A DNA stretch of 64,000 nt from Epiperipatus broadwayi (lineage: Eukaryota; Onychophora; Udeonychophora; Euonychophora; Peripatidae): contig JAQFVV010000186.1 of NCBI GenBank assembly GCA_028023455.1, positions 498,001 through 562,000 of the forward strand, read 5' to 3'. Below the pieces are notes generated by a model. That model had not been told where the DNA came from, searched no databases, and was given only the letters and a program-made list of their open reading frames with translations. The translations under genes were made by a program, and so were the position numbers. Positions 12,290 through 23,964 of this stretch are shown one piece after another (positions within the stretch are counted from its first letter, which is position 1; the number at the start of each line of letters is the position of its first letter).

Positions 12290-12745
12290 ACATTTTAAAC
12301 CATAAATTTTATATCTTAAAGATTACATTTTTTCAGCTCCCGATGAAAATATACTGAATAAACCTCCCAATATTACTTTACATACAATGACTAAATTATT
12401 GTTTTTTAAAATAATATTTACTTACAAAAACAGATAAAATATGCACATATGCTACTTATCACTGTAATAAATGAGAGGAATTGATCATGTTCAAACAACC
12501 AAATTGAAGAAAATACATGTGTAATTAAAAACAACATTGTAAACTACAAATTTTAGATCATAAAAACTACACTTTCTCTCCCCCCTCCCCCGGTGAAAAT
12601 ATATTGAATCAACTCCCCAATGTTACTTTACTTACAATCACTAAATTATAATTTTTTGTAAATAATATTTACAAAAACAGATAAAATATGCACATGTGCT
12701 ACTTAAACTGTAATAAATAACAGGAATTAATCAAGTTTAAAAAAA
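12290..12745. repeat. Two diverged tandem units of about 250 bp
   Basis: 12,290-12,500 and 12,535-12,745 share long colinear blocks: gaaaatatactgaat, then ccaatattactttac, then acagataaaatatgcacat, then gctactta and aataaatgagagg. The second unit has small insertions and deletions. No coding sequence. Confidence 0.65.
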
Positions 12746-12934
12746 TCCAATTCAAATTTCATGTTACCATAAAAAATGGACACCTGAAGTAGAAATCCCC
12801 CCCCCCCCCCAATGAACGTGATTGCAAAGGGTGTTGAGATCTTTTCCAGAAAAATACTAAGAAACGGAATTTTTTGTAAAAAAAAAAAAAAAAGGTAAAC
12901 AAAACAAAAATAATAATTCAGAACAATAAAGAAA

Positions 12935-13400
12935 TATAAATTATAAGACTTTTATTAACGCTTTTCATGCAGTGGGGGAAAAATTGGAGAAAAATATTCA
13001 TCATCCTATCCTTTTTTATGTAAATTCACAAAACAAAACAAAGAATTCTCAACTAAAGAAATTATAATAATTTCATTACCGCTTTTCATGTAGGCAGAAA
13101 AAAGTTTAGATAAATATTAATAAACCTATATCTTTTTGTAAATACACACAACAAAACAAAAAAAGTAAACCAAATAAATCAAATAATTCAGAAGAAATAT
13201 ATAGAAATATAAATTATAAGACTTTTATTAATTACCGCTTTTCATGCAGGCATAAAAAATTGTAGAAAAATATTTATCAACCTATACTTTTTGAAAAATA
13301 CATCAAACAGAACAATAAAACAATGAAGATCAATTGTAATACTTTTCATGCAGGCAGAAAAAATTGTTTAATATCATTCAGTATAGAAAAAAAGATGTCC
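12935..13400 (-). repeat. Tandem array of a transposase 3' end
   Basis: Four units carry 'cttttcatgcaggcag' or a close variant near 12,960, 13,081, 13,238 and 13,342, followed by an 'aaaaatt-gtagaaaaatatt-atcaacctat' style block. The rightmost unit is the true C-terminal end of the ISXO2 transposase pseudogene (stop codon at 13,346-13,348). The other three are diverged extra copies of that end. Spacing is uneven, about 104-157 bp. Unique spacers, short exact repeats and cas genes are absent, so it is not a CRISPR array. Confidence 0.65.
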
Positions 13401-13845
13401 TCATTTTTGTGTAAATGACGCCACATAAATTTGGCAAGTTATGAGTCCAAGTGTTGCCTTGATGTTCCAGGCTGCTGTTTATTTCACCATTTTGTGGAAT
13501 CCCATAATCTTTTGATAGTTTGGGTGTGAACCCCAGTTTCTGGATCCATGAAATTATATGTATAGTTTACACAAAAATGATCATAACCTGCTTTCCTCAA
13601 TCATCAGTTTTGTATGCTTTCCAACAGTCTGAATACATAGTGGAACCCTCTTGCATGCTTTATTGAATCACTTCCATCAGAGTTGCCGCTGTCTGATTTT
13701 TAACTTCCAGGATAAAATATTCATTGGTCTCTGCATATGCCACCAAACATCCACTGTTGAGGAAGAATTCAGCCTTATTGATTTTCCTTCAGTAGTGGGT
13801 AGCTTCCAAATTATCATCATTTTGGACTATTTCTAAGTAGAAAAA
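13346..13845 (-). pseudogene. ISXO2-like (IS1595/Merlin type) transposase fragment
   Basis: The minus strand carries the ISXO2-like DDE transposase core in order: GCLVAYAETNEYF, then EVKNQTAATLMEVI, then GSTMYSDCWKAY (the D of SDCWKAY is a catalytic acidic residue), then NFMDPETGVHTQTI, RLWDSTKW and AKFMWR. A stop lies just after LMEVIQ, another just after KAYKTDD with a shift of frame, and others near KW and LDS, so it is dead. The upstream edge near 13,840 reads like a splice acceptor (tttctacttag), so an intron-containing gene is possible. The N-terminal domain and first catalytic Asp were not found. No terminal inverted repeats were located, so a Merlin transposon and a decayed host-domesticated copy are both possible. 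Confidence 0.75.
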
Positions 13846-13859
13846 AAAAAACACACACA

Positions 13860-15750
13860 TTACTTATGAAATTATGAAAAAATCCAAATCAAAATATAAA
13901 AAGTACTTATATTTATTAAATTTAAATTAAATGAACTGAATGCAAAAGAACAATAATCAAAGTACGTTTTACAAAAAAAAAAACATGTTTTCCAAGGACA
14001 TTTTGAAAAAGACAATGTTTTTGCAACTGACAACTATAAATAAAGCAAAATAATAATCAAAGCATGTTTTGAAAAATCTAACTCACCTTTTCACATGTTT
14101 TTCAATATTCATCGCAGGTTTTCTTTCAATTTGATATCATTGCAAGATAACACATTTATTGCAAATGTGAAAAGTCTCCTATCTCTTCTACATTGCAGGA
14201 CGAATACTTAAGCACCAAATCATCTTCACATTTTTTTTCAAAAATACAATTCAAATATGATCGATAGCTATTTCAATTTGATTGAAATTAGCATTTGTAA
14301 AGATTTTAATCCAAAATTGATTGTCTGAAATTTTAGCTAATATTTATACTGTACACAATTTAAAATTCAATATTGATTGAACATATAATCAAAAATTATT
14401 TTTAGTTTTATGCCGAATGAAATTTGTATTTTTTTTTCAGTACTGCATTTTTTTCTTTTTTACATGTGAAATAATGCCACCATTGCTTTGGATATCTGAA
14501 AAGAATTACAATATAATTGAGAAAGCAGAGTAAATGATATTTGAAAATTACATTTACTAATTTTTGATATTAATTGTATAAATCTGAAACCGCTTACCTT
14601 CTTTGCTCCCTCCTTTTTTTTACTGAAAATATTTTAGATTAACGATGGTAGCAGTTTCACTTTGAAGAAAAATTTTAATTCAAAATTAATTGACCGAATA
14701 TTTTAGCAAATGTATGTACTGTATATTTTTAATTTTATGCTGAACAAATTTATTATTTTTATAATAATGTGTTGATTTACATTCAATGAACCTTTTTATT
14801 TTTTTGTTTTCATAGTCATTAACAATGAAAATCTTTACTTTGGATATGTTATTAATGAAGTACTAATTGTCTCGTAAAAACACTGGATGAAAATTAAATA
14901 AAATACTGTACACTCATTAATCATATTTTAAGCTTATAATCAAAATATTGAATGCAGCATTATAATGTTGTGTTTTATAAATAAACTATGTACAATATAA
15001 TTTTAGCATGAAAGTCACTATTTTGCTTTTGGATGAGATGGCTTTATTAACTATTCTATGATGTCATCAGTGTTACAAAATGGCTGCCAATTTAAAATAT
15101 GGCCTCCAAAAAGTTTTTTTTTAAGATTGTTATAGTGAATCATCAAATGTAAATTAAAATAATTTGTACAAAATGATGATGATCGCTGTTGTGAATCCTC
15201 ACATAAAAGCCAAGAGCTAAACAGAGTAAAGGTGTATTTGTATTATTTAGTTTCAAATTAGTATAAATTATCAATTGATACATACTATAATGAAATTAAT
15301 GATTTTCTTTGTTTTTTAAAACTGATTCAAAAGGAACAATTTAGTTTTAAAAGTTAGTATTGATTAAAAATGTTTATATTTTTTTAAGAAGTGTAGTTCT
15401 TCAAATGTAGATAATTTTAAAAAAACATTTAAAGAGAGACATATTTAAACAAAAGGTTTTATACTAATGTTATAAATCATAATATAATACAGAAGTAAAT
15501 TAGTTAGAGAGAACAATAGTTATAACAATAAATACACATTGTGTATACATGCGTGTGAATATGTTCTGATATGCATGAAATGTTCAAAAACAGTCTATAA
15601 TCACTGCAATCCAAAATTAAACAGATAAATTGATTATTATTTTAAATATGGTTATTATTGTTTTGTATATAGATTCTGACTCTTCCATTAATCCACTTTG
15701 AAATATAGTTTTATATGTATGAACTTATTATATAAATACAATTATTTAGA
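13860..15750. other. AT-rich intergenic DNA
   Basis: No gene recognised. The words ttttaatccaaaattgattg and ttttaattcaaaattaattg recur near 14,308 and 14,676 with similar flanks, so some old repeat structure is present. Confidence 0.4.
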
Positions 15751-15751
15751 T

Positions 15752-16996
15752 CTTATCCAGGTATTGAGAGAAGTTATAGAAAGAACAAATGAGTATGAGT
15801 TGCCTTTATGCTTAGGATTTGTAGATTATGAAAATGCATTTGATTCTATAAACATTTCTTCAGTGATTAAAGCATTGGATTATCAAAGTATAGATCCAGG
15901 ATATTGTCATATTTTAAAGAATATTTATAAAAATGCAACAGCAATAATTAGATTATATAATGATAGTAGGAAAGTCAACATTGAGAAGGGTGTAAGACAG
16001 GGTGACTCCATATCTCCAAAACTTTTTACAGTAGTGCTGCAAGAAGTATTTTGTGGATTAAAATGGGAAGCTAAAGGAGTGAAAGTAAATGGAGATTATT
16101 TAAGTCATTTAGATTTTGCAGATGATGTAGTGCTGCAAGAAGTATTTTGTGGATTAAAATGGGAAGCTAAAGGAGTGAAAGTAAATGGAGATTATTTAAG
16201 TCATTTAAATTTTGCAGATGATGCAGTTGTTTTTGCAAATAATCCTTTAGAGTTACAGGAAATGTTGCAGGAGTTATCAGATGAAAGTAGAAAAGTAGGA
16301 CTAAAAATAAATGTTAAAAAGGCTAAAGTAATGTTTAATAGAAATTCTCAAAATATGAAAATAAAGATTGATTTATGATGAATTAGAAGAAGTTAACAGT
16401 TACAAATACCTTGGTCAGATTATTAATACAGATGGAAACATAATGGATGAAATTAATCATAGAATTAAACTTGATTGGAGTGTTTTTGGTAGAAATAACT
16501 TGATACTAAAAGGAAATATGCCTGTGTGTTTGAAAAGGAAGGTTTTTAATAAATGTGTTTTGCCAGTTCTTACTTATGGATCTGAGATTTGGACACTTAA
16601 TAGAAGAGCAATACATAGACTTCAGACCAATCAAAGAAGTATGGAGAGATGCATGTTGGGAATAACAAGAAAAGATCGAAAACACAATGTATAGGTAAGA
16701 GAACAAACATGTGTTACTGATCTCATTGAAAAAATTAACAGATTGAAGTGGAGTTGAGCTGGACATATTGCTAGAAGAGATGATAGTAGATGGACAATTG
16801 AAATCTTAAACTGGATTCCAAGAGATCATAAAAGACCCAGAAAGAGACCATATGTAAGATGGATGGATGAAATAAGAAAGTGTGCAGGGGTGATGTGGAG
16901 AAGAGAAACTAAAGATCGGAAAAGATGGATTGAACTTAGAGAGACCTTCATCCTGCAATGGATTGATAATGGTTGATGATGGTGATGATGATTTAG
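15752..16996 (+). mobile_element. RTE-like LINE, 5'-truncated copy
   Basis: A plus-strand copy that starts inside the reverse transcriptase domain and runs to a short (TGA/TGG)n tail at 16,970-16,996, as is typical of RTE 3' ends. The endonuclease is missing. It is paired tail-to-tail with a longer copy at 17,836-20,260 of the same family. Confidence 0.8.
15755..16975 (+). pseudogene. RTE-like reverse transcriptase, decayed
   Basis: Domains in order: VLREVIERTNEYELPLC; the palm motif GFVDYENAFDSI with the first catalytic Asp; RQGDSISPKLF; then a FADD box (FADDV) repeated as a second FADD box (FADDA) by an exact in-frame 96-bp duplication (16,034-16,129 and 16,130-16,225); NSYKYLGQIIN; VLTYGSEIWTLN (thumb side); and the C-terminal RWMDEIRKCAG and DRKRWIELRE blocks. 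An extra T near 16,373, compared with the sister copy, shifts the frame. Stops lie near 16,693 and 16,756. Non-functional. Confidence 0.8.
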
Positions 16997-17835
16997 ATCT
17001 TTTATTTAAAGTTAAGTATATACTACATTTATGATATTATAATGAGAAGTGATTAATTTGAAGGATTTTTGTTTATCAGGGGTAGGAACTAAAGCTGACC
17101 CCTTCTATGAATGATTTAATTATTTTTTATTCTGCATACATATAATATACTCTTTTCTACAAGTAAATAGATACATAAAAAATTTTGTTTTAGTTTATTA
17201 AATCTAAAAATATATATATTATCAAACAGTCAATGCTGATTTTTAAGACTTTCAGGAAATCTCTTCGACATTTATATATGTATAAGGATCTCCTGCACGA
17301 CTTGACATTTGTTTAGTAGCCGGCCATTTTGAAATCAATCATTTCTACTTGAGATAATTATTAATATTTGTTAGATTGCTAACTCATAAATTTAGTTTTG
17401 GATAATGATGTTATTTATGATACTCTTGAAATTTCATACGTCATCTTTGACATTTTCTTACTAGAAAAACTCTATATTATAAATCAAATATAAAGTTAAA
17501 GCAATAAATAAAAATGTCAATTAAAAAAGCAAAAGACAATATCCTAATTCTTTGACATAACCTCTAAAAAAAGGTTTGATTTTTTAAATATTAATATGCG
17601 ATTTCTATATTTTAAATGTAAATATTGTTTATTTTCTTTAAGAATAATTATCTTTATAACTGGAAAAAAACCCTTTAATTCAAATATATAGATTAAAAAA
17701 CAAATTTCTAATTTACTAATATTTTAAAAGGATTAAAAGTCGTAATATTACAAATGTTTATAAAATAGTAGATATGTTACAACATTAAAAATACATTGCA
17801 GAACTTTTGATAAAAATTGATTAAAAATGTGTGTT
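16997..17835. other. Spacer between convergent LINE copies
   Basis: About 840 bp of AT-rich DNA with no gene seen. It separates the 3' ends of two RTE-like copies in opposite orientation. Confidence 0.5.
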
Positions 17836-20260
17836 TCATCATCATCTTCAACCATTATCAATCCACTGCAGGATGAAGGTCTCTCCAAGTTTAATCAATC
17901 TTCTCCGATCTTTAGCTTCTCTTCTCCACACCACCCCTGCACACTTTCTTATTTCATCCTTCCATCTCACATGTGGTCTCTTTCTGGGTCTTTTACAATC
18001 CAGTTTAAAATTTCAATTGTCCATCTATTATCATCTCTTCTAGCAATATGTCCAGCCCAACTCCACTTCAATCTTTTAATTTTTTCTGAGATCAGTAACA
18101 CCTGTTTGTTCTCTTACCCATACATTGCATTTTCGATCTCTTCTTGTTACTCCCAACATACATCTTTCCATACTTCTTTGAGTGGTCTGAAGTTTCTGTA
18201 CTGCTCTTCTATTAAGTGTCCAAGTCTCAGATCCATAAGTAAGAACTGGTAAAACACATTTGTTAAAAACCTTCCTTTTCAAACACATAGGCATATTTCC
18301 TTTTAGTATCAAGTTATTTCTATCAAAAGCACTCCAACCAAGTTTAATTTTATGATTAATTTCCTCCATCATGTTTCCATCTGTATTAATAATCTGACCA
18401 AGGTATTTGTAACTGTTAACTTCTTCTAATTCATCATAATCAATCTTTATTTTCATATTTTGAGCAAATCGATTAAACATTACTTTAGTCTTTTTACCAT
18501 TTATCTTTAGTCCTTCTTTCCTACTTTCATCTGATAACTCCTGCAACATTTCCTGCAGCTCTGAAGCATTATTTGCAAAAACAACTACATCATCTGTGAA
18601 ATCTAAATGACTTAAAAATAATCTCCATTTACTTTCACTCCTTTAGTTTCCCATTTTAATCCACAAAATACTTCTTGCAGCACTGCTGTAAAAAGTTTTG
18701 GAGATATGGAATCACCTTGTCTTACACCTTTCTCAATGTTGACTTTCCCAGTATCATGATGTAATCTAATTGTTGTTGTTGCATTTTTATAAATATTCTT
18801 TAAAATATGACAATATCCTGGATCTATACCTTGATGATCAAATGCTTTAATCACCGAAGAAATGTTTATAGAATCAAATGCCTTTTCATAATCTACAAAT
18901 CCAAAACATAATGACAACTCATATTCATTTGTTCTTTCTATAACTTTTCTCAATACATAGATATTATCTGCTGTATTAAAACCATTTTTAAATCCAGCTT
19001 GTTCTCTTGGTTGGTGGAAGTCCAATGTTCTCTGTAGATGAGTTGTAATTATCTTGTTAAATTTTTTTTATATAAAACTGATAAAAGGCTGATAGGTCTG
19101 TAATTTCTAATATCTTCTTTATCACCTTTTTTAAATATTAATATTATTACTGCTTTCTTCCAATCATCTGGTACATCTTTATCATTTAGACATTTGATAT
19201 ATAACTTTGCTAAAAAAAATTTCTTTCTTCACCTGCTTCTTTTAAAACATCAATTATAATTCCATCATTACCTGGAGCCTTTCCTTTCTTCATACATTTA
19301 ATTGCATGTCTCACTTCTTCATTTAAAATTCTGGACAATTTGGAAGATGTAATAGATATAGGAGGTACTTGTTCTTTATTACTATATAATTCTTGATAAA
19401 AATCTTCTGCCGATATCATGGTGTCATCTGTCTTTTTAGTAATAATTCCATCTTTTTTTCTTATTGCACATATAAATTTCCTACCAATACCAAAATGTTG
19501 TTTAACATTCTTGAGGCTTTTGTTTTCTTCTACAGCTTTCCTTGCTAGTTCACAGTTATACTTTCTTATGTCATTTTAATTTTTTTTCTGCACCATTTTA
19601 CAAAATTCGAGATATTCAATTCTTTTTAATACATCATTTTTGTATATCTTCATATTCCTTCTTTTCTTCATAAATTCTCTGGTCTCAGTAGAAATTTTAT
19701 TGGTCAATTGCTGCTTTTTCTGCCAGCTATCTTTGTTGCAGTTTTTAAAAGTGTATCAGTTATTTTCATATTAATTTCATTCAAATCTGAATCATGTTCA
19801 AAATCTACTAATACTTGAAACCAATTTGAAAGTTCTAATTTAAATTCATTAGAATGTTTCTGAAGATTAGGAATATCAACTGTAAATATTGTTTTTTTTA
19901 ATAATTTTTGTTTCTTTTATTTTACATTAACACATATCTTACACCTTACTAATCAATAATTACTTCCTATGTTAAATTTATTAAGAACACTGCAATCTTG
20001 AAATATGTATTTCCTGTTTCTCAAAATATAATCCAATTCTGCTGTACCTTCATTTGGATGCTTCCATATCCATTTCCTTTTAACATTTTTCTCAAAAAAA
20101 GAATTCATAATATAAAGTTTTTATTTTTCTGCAAACTCCACAAGTCTATGTTCTCTCTCATTTCTATTACCATAACCAAAATTGCCTACAGCAATTTCAT
20201 CTTTCATTTGTTTATCAATTCTAGCATTAAAATCTCCCATAACAATTTTAAAATGTTGTT
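17836..20260 (-). mobile_element. RTE-like LINE, longer minus-strand copy
   Basis: The 3' end is a (TCA)n run at 17,837-17,845 and the 5' end is truncated near 20,260 inside the endonuclease. It contains the same RT blocks as the plus copy plus upstream sequence. Target-site duplications were not identifiable by eye. Confidence 0.8.
17850..20258 (-). pseudogene. RTE-like endonuclease/RT polyprotein, decayed
   Basis: Reading the minus strand from 20,258: an endonuclease block with MGDFNARIDKQ (catalytic-site Asp and Asn of the apurinic endonuclease fold) and VGNFGYGNRNER; then MISAEDFYQELY and KGKAPGNDGI (RT start, 19,210-19,419); then QAGFKNGFNTADNI, GFVDYEKAFDSI and RQGDSISPKLF (18,612-19,025); a FADD-type box at about 18,590-18,610; SYKYLGQIIN and VLTYGSETWTLN (18,076-18,549); and the C-terminal region to 17,850. 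The domain order is normal, but frameshifts and stops separate the blocks. It lacks the 96-bp duplication of the plus copy. Confidence 0.8.
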
Positions 20261-20264
20261 TACT

Positions 20265-21185
20265 CTACGAAACTATATAATTGAAAAAAAAAAAAGGTTT
20301 TCACTGGATTTTTCCAGAGTAAAATATGTGTGTATATTTAAATTAAGAAAATGTGTCTACATATTAACATCATCAGTATGAGTAGTTGTAAATGAGATTT
20401 TTTATTCAAAAAGAAAAGATTGCTATGTAATTGAAGGATTGAAATGTGGTTGCTCACAACAATGGTATGGAAAATTCATGATGACTCGATCATATAACAA
20501 TATATATGACTGAAAGCAGTAAGGTAACAATAGAGAAAAACTTTAGAATGTGAAAAAAAAAAAGCACAAATAGAAAATCAAAAACACTGCTTGTATTGAA
20601 ACAGTATCTTCTTTGATAAATAACATCAGTCTACAAGAGAACAGATATTTTGTTTGTCTTGTAAGATCTAGTTTTTGGTGAATCAACATTATATCCTATA
20701 ATCTACAAAAGATATTATTAGTTAAGCATTGAACTAGAAAAGAAATTAGATTAAAAAACAAGAAATGATTAGAGAATTTTGGTGAAGTTTGCACGATCAG
20801 TAATAAACTCACTTCCGTTTAGAGAAAAATGGAATATATTCTTCTACAGTCATTTGTGTTGAGTTGTGAGTATAATTGTCAATCTGATTGAATATTTTAT
20901 ACATTTCTTTTTTGATAAGTTAGAGATCAGTCATATTTGTTTTATTTTTTCTTTGCTCATTGCTTAAAGTTAAAGACATGAAATTAAGGAATGTAACAAA
21001 ATTGGTAGATGAAATTCACATGATTTCATTGTAAATTTAAAGTCTAATGAGTCAAAAAATGGTTATGGTGATGACTCAGATTTAATAGAACACATTTATC
21101 AAAATTAATAATTATTAATTTGATAATAAAATTTCTAACTTGGTTTGCTTTTATTAATATTTATTGATTTTTAAAATCTGGGATT
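20265..21185. other. AT-rich intergenic DNA
   Basis: No gene recognised and no clear repeat. Confidence 0.4.
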
Positions 21186-21189
21186 AAAA

Positions 21190-21545
21190 AACGTTTTTTT
21201 CTTTCAAAAATTATTTTTATACCAGCGTATGTTCCCACCCATGGAAAGACCATTGTAATTAATTGGTTGCTTTAATAAATTTCAATCATGCATGGTATTA
21301 CTGTGGAGCTGCAAATTTTGCGATATCAAACTATACAAAACAAAATGTAAATATGTTAATATAGTATCTATCCCCCCCCCCCCAACTAAATATCACATTT
21401 CAAACGTGAATTTATCTACTGTAGTCAAAAGCACATTTCTTCCTTGAAAAATTTTTATTCCAATAACATATTTTTTTAGAATCCAGAAATGTACCCAGGC
21501 CATTTTTTTAATCGATTGCTTTAACAAATTACTTCCGTTTGTATA
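21190..21545. repeat. Dispersed repeat family B, copy 1
   Basis: Shares 'aattggttgctttaa', 'actaaatatcac-tttca' and '-gtgaatttat-tact' blocks with 27,760-28,370 and with 63,640-64,000. A C-run (21,372-21,383) sits where the 28.0-kb copy has a T/C run. No coding sequence. Family unknown. Confidence 0.55.
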
Positions 21546-21739
21546 AAATAGTTCCTAAAAAACGATTACAGTTTATTAATGGCAAAACAATATTTTTTTT
21601 CTTTAAAGAATATGCCCTTGAACAAAGAAATGTTTATCTTGAATATCATGTGACAGGATATGGACATTTAGGGATTTTATATAAGATATCGGAATTAATA
21701 TGTAAAAAAATATTTAATTTAATTAAAAGTATTAATCTT

Positions 21740-22010
21740 TTGACTTGAAATCACTTCAAACACAAACATATTGTAGTAAAAACTATCACCATAAGTCAGA
21801 TGGATGTTTCAATTGGAAAGCCACAAACATGGGTCTATTATGCTATACCACATGGCATGACAATGCCATCAGTTGTATCGCACATAGGCACCACACTATA
21901 TCAAATCAGGTTAATCCTATCAGAACTAAACTATACTATGCAATATATAACATCCCAGAACAGCTTTGTTCACTCAACTTTGAGCATAGGCAGGAATAGG
22001 AAGTGAATGT
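21740..22010 (+). other. Less AT-rich patch with two overlapping open frames
   Basis: Two plus-strand frames of 84 (21,745-21,999) and 68 (21,800-22,006) codons overlap in sequence that is less AT-rich than its neighbours. One contains YYAIPHGMTMPSVV. Neither product is recognised. It lies 150 bp upstream of the hAT pseudogene, so it could be the 5' part of that transposon or unrelated repeat DNA. Confidence 0.25.
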
Positions 22011-22149
22011 TTTTGTATGTCATTATTGTTACTTTTGTTACTAAAAACTAAAATAGTTTTAGTAAATTTATTGTCTAATCTAGTATCATTGATAAAAAAA
22101 TATTTAAAATATTAGACTTGATATTTAGATTAAAATAAATGTTGCAATA

Positions 22150-23900
22150 AGTCAGAAGTTTGAGTAATTTCAAAAAGGGTCAGAAAAGACAAGGAATATC
22201 ATAATCATTGTAATGAAATATTGGGCTGCAAAGGATAATATCTGAGAAATCATCATAATCATCTAAAACAATTTCTAAAATAATAATTGACTAGAAAGTA
22301 GAAATGATCAACAGAGAAGAAAGATCTGTTTTCCTTTCCTGCCCATAAAAACAGATTGTATTTCTAATTTCGTGAAAAGGAACATTTTAAAAGAAGAAAT
22401 TGTAGCATAACTTGCTGCAATTGATAGCTTGCCCATTATCAGCATTACAAGTAGTTCATACAATAATCTTTGCAATAATGAGGATATTCATTACCCCCCC
22501 CTCCAAAAAAAACAACAACAAACAAACAAAAACAAATCTTGAGTATTGATCTCATTCATACATTTTAAGATAATACCAAATATGAAATTGTAAATGAATT
22601 GCATTAAAGAATAGCAAAAAATTATTTCTAACTTTAGATGTATGGAGTGGCAAAAGAAATCCACAAATATTTGAATATTAACATATACCATTTTGTCAAA
22701 AATTTTAATTTGGACTTAATTTTAATAGTTTCTGATAAGTTAAGAAAATATTAGAATTAGTTCCCGAGTGTTACAAATGTTCAACTTGGATTTAGAAACC
22801 AATATAGTTGTAGTGGCAAATGGTGGTGCTAATGTTATGAAAAATTTGTCTAATTATTACCATTAATGAAGCAACTTCACTATTCACTCCACACACTTAG
22901 CAGATATTGATATGTTATAAAGTGAGGAATTGAAAGATTATGTGAAATATGGAGATGACTATAGTGAGGATTTTTAAATTATCTTGATATTGATAACAAC
23001 TGAAGATTTTCTATATTGATGACAATTACAAATAATCAATTTCCCAAATTAGAAAAAATTGTAAATTTGTAGAAAATCTCTTGTAAGATGTATCATCGTT
23101 TAGAATTCTCTAAAACAGGAAAATGAAAGAATTAAGTCAGATTCTTAATGGTCATATGTGCTGAAATAGTTTATATACTATAATTGAGAAAGGTTTATAA
23201 CATTAGCTTTGGATGATATTAGTGTTTTATATATGTGGAATGAAGCTCAATATCCTAATATCATTGAACTTTTTAGTGTTGAAATCATTATGCCTAGCAG
23301 TTGAGACTTAGGGCAATCAGATGCCAATTTATGAACTCACGAAGCATATTCAAATTTCTAATAAATTAAATGAAAAATTTGAAGATTGAAATTAATTGAA
23401 TTCAAAAATGAAAACAAGTTAGATTGGTAAAACCTTTTGTTATATTTGCACAAAATCTACAAAACATTTTATAAAGAAATCTAATATATTTGCAGTAGCA
23501 TCAAAATTTGATATTATTAATTATGAGGAAAAATATTGTCTAAAATGTTTTTAAATTTTTGTATGGAAACAGGTTCCAGTGATGAATATATTAATCAGAA
23601 TAATATCCTAAAAGAAGCCATATAAAAATTAATTTATAGGTTTTTTGAGAAACCTGAAGAAGTAATATCAAATTCAAAGATAGTACAGAGTGAATTTTTA
23701 ATATTTAAGACAATCAATAAATCTATAAAGAATTTAAAATTATTATTTGGTGCTCTGAAAATGATAAAACTGAACTCAGTAGTCATTAAGAGAGCAGTTT
23801 CTATTTCAGGCAATTTTGTACCTTAAATAAAAACAACATTAACATTCAGTGAATATTTTACACTTTTTGAAATCCTACTTCCTGAAAAAAAAAATTGAAT
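22150..23900 (+). pseudogene. hAT transposase with BED-type zinc finger, decayed
   Basis: Blocks in order on the plus strand, split by stops and frameshifts. A BED-finger-like block at about 22,165-22,280 ends in NHCNEILGCKG and NHHNHLKQ, with the first metal-binding Cys replaced by His. At about 22,620-22,660, FLTLDVWS matches the first catalytic Asp region. At 22,800, VVANGGANVMK fits the second catalytic region, with Asn where Asp is expected. KNLKLLFGALKM, VIKRAVSISGNFVP and FSEYFTLFEILLP at about 23,730-23,880 form the C-terminal hAT dimerisation domain. The length (1.75 kb) suits a compact hAT transposase. Terminal inverted repeats were not found. Confidence 0.7.
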
Positions 23901-23964
23901 GAAATAAAACATTATATTTTTTTATAGATTTTAGTTATTTTATTTTTTTTAAATTTTATTTTGG

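Noticed and set aside
12935-13400. Regularly repeated units resembling a CRISPR array
   Set aside because: Units are long, diverged and unevenly spaced, there are no cas genes, and the DNA is eukaryotic; the repeats derive from a transposase end.
14090-14225. Possible upstream exon of the ISXO2 transposase with a gtgagt donor
   Set aside because: The translated sequence shows no convincing transposase N-terminal motif, so the splice-site match alone is not enough.
17827-18252. Plus-strand open frame of 141 codons
   Set aside because: It is the antisense shadow of the RTE-like C-terminal region on the minus strand.
19998-20381. Plus-strand open frame of 127 codons
   Set aside because: Its first two thirds are the antisense of the LINE endonuclease block with MGDFNA, and the product has no family resemblance.
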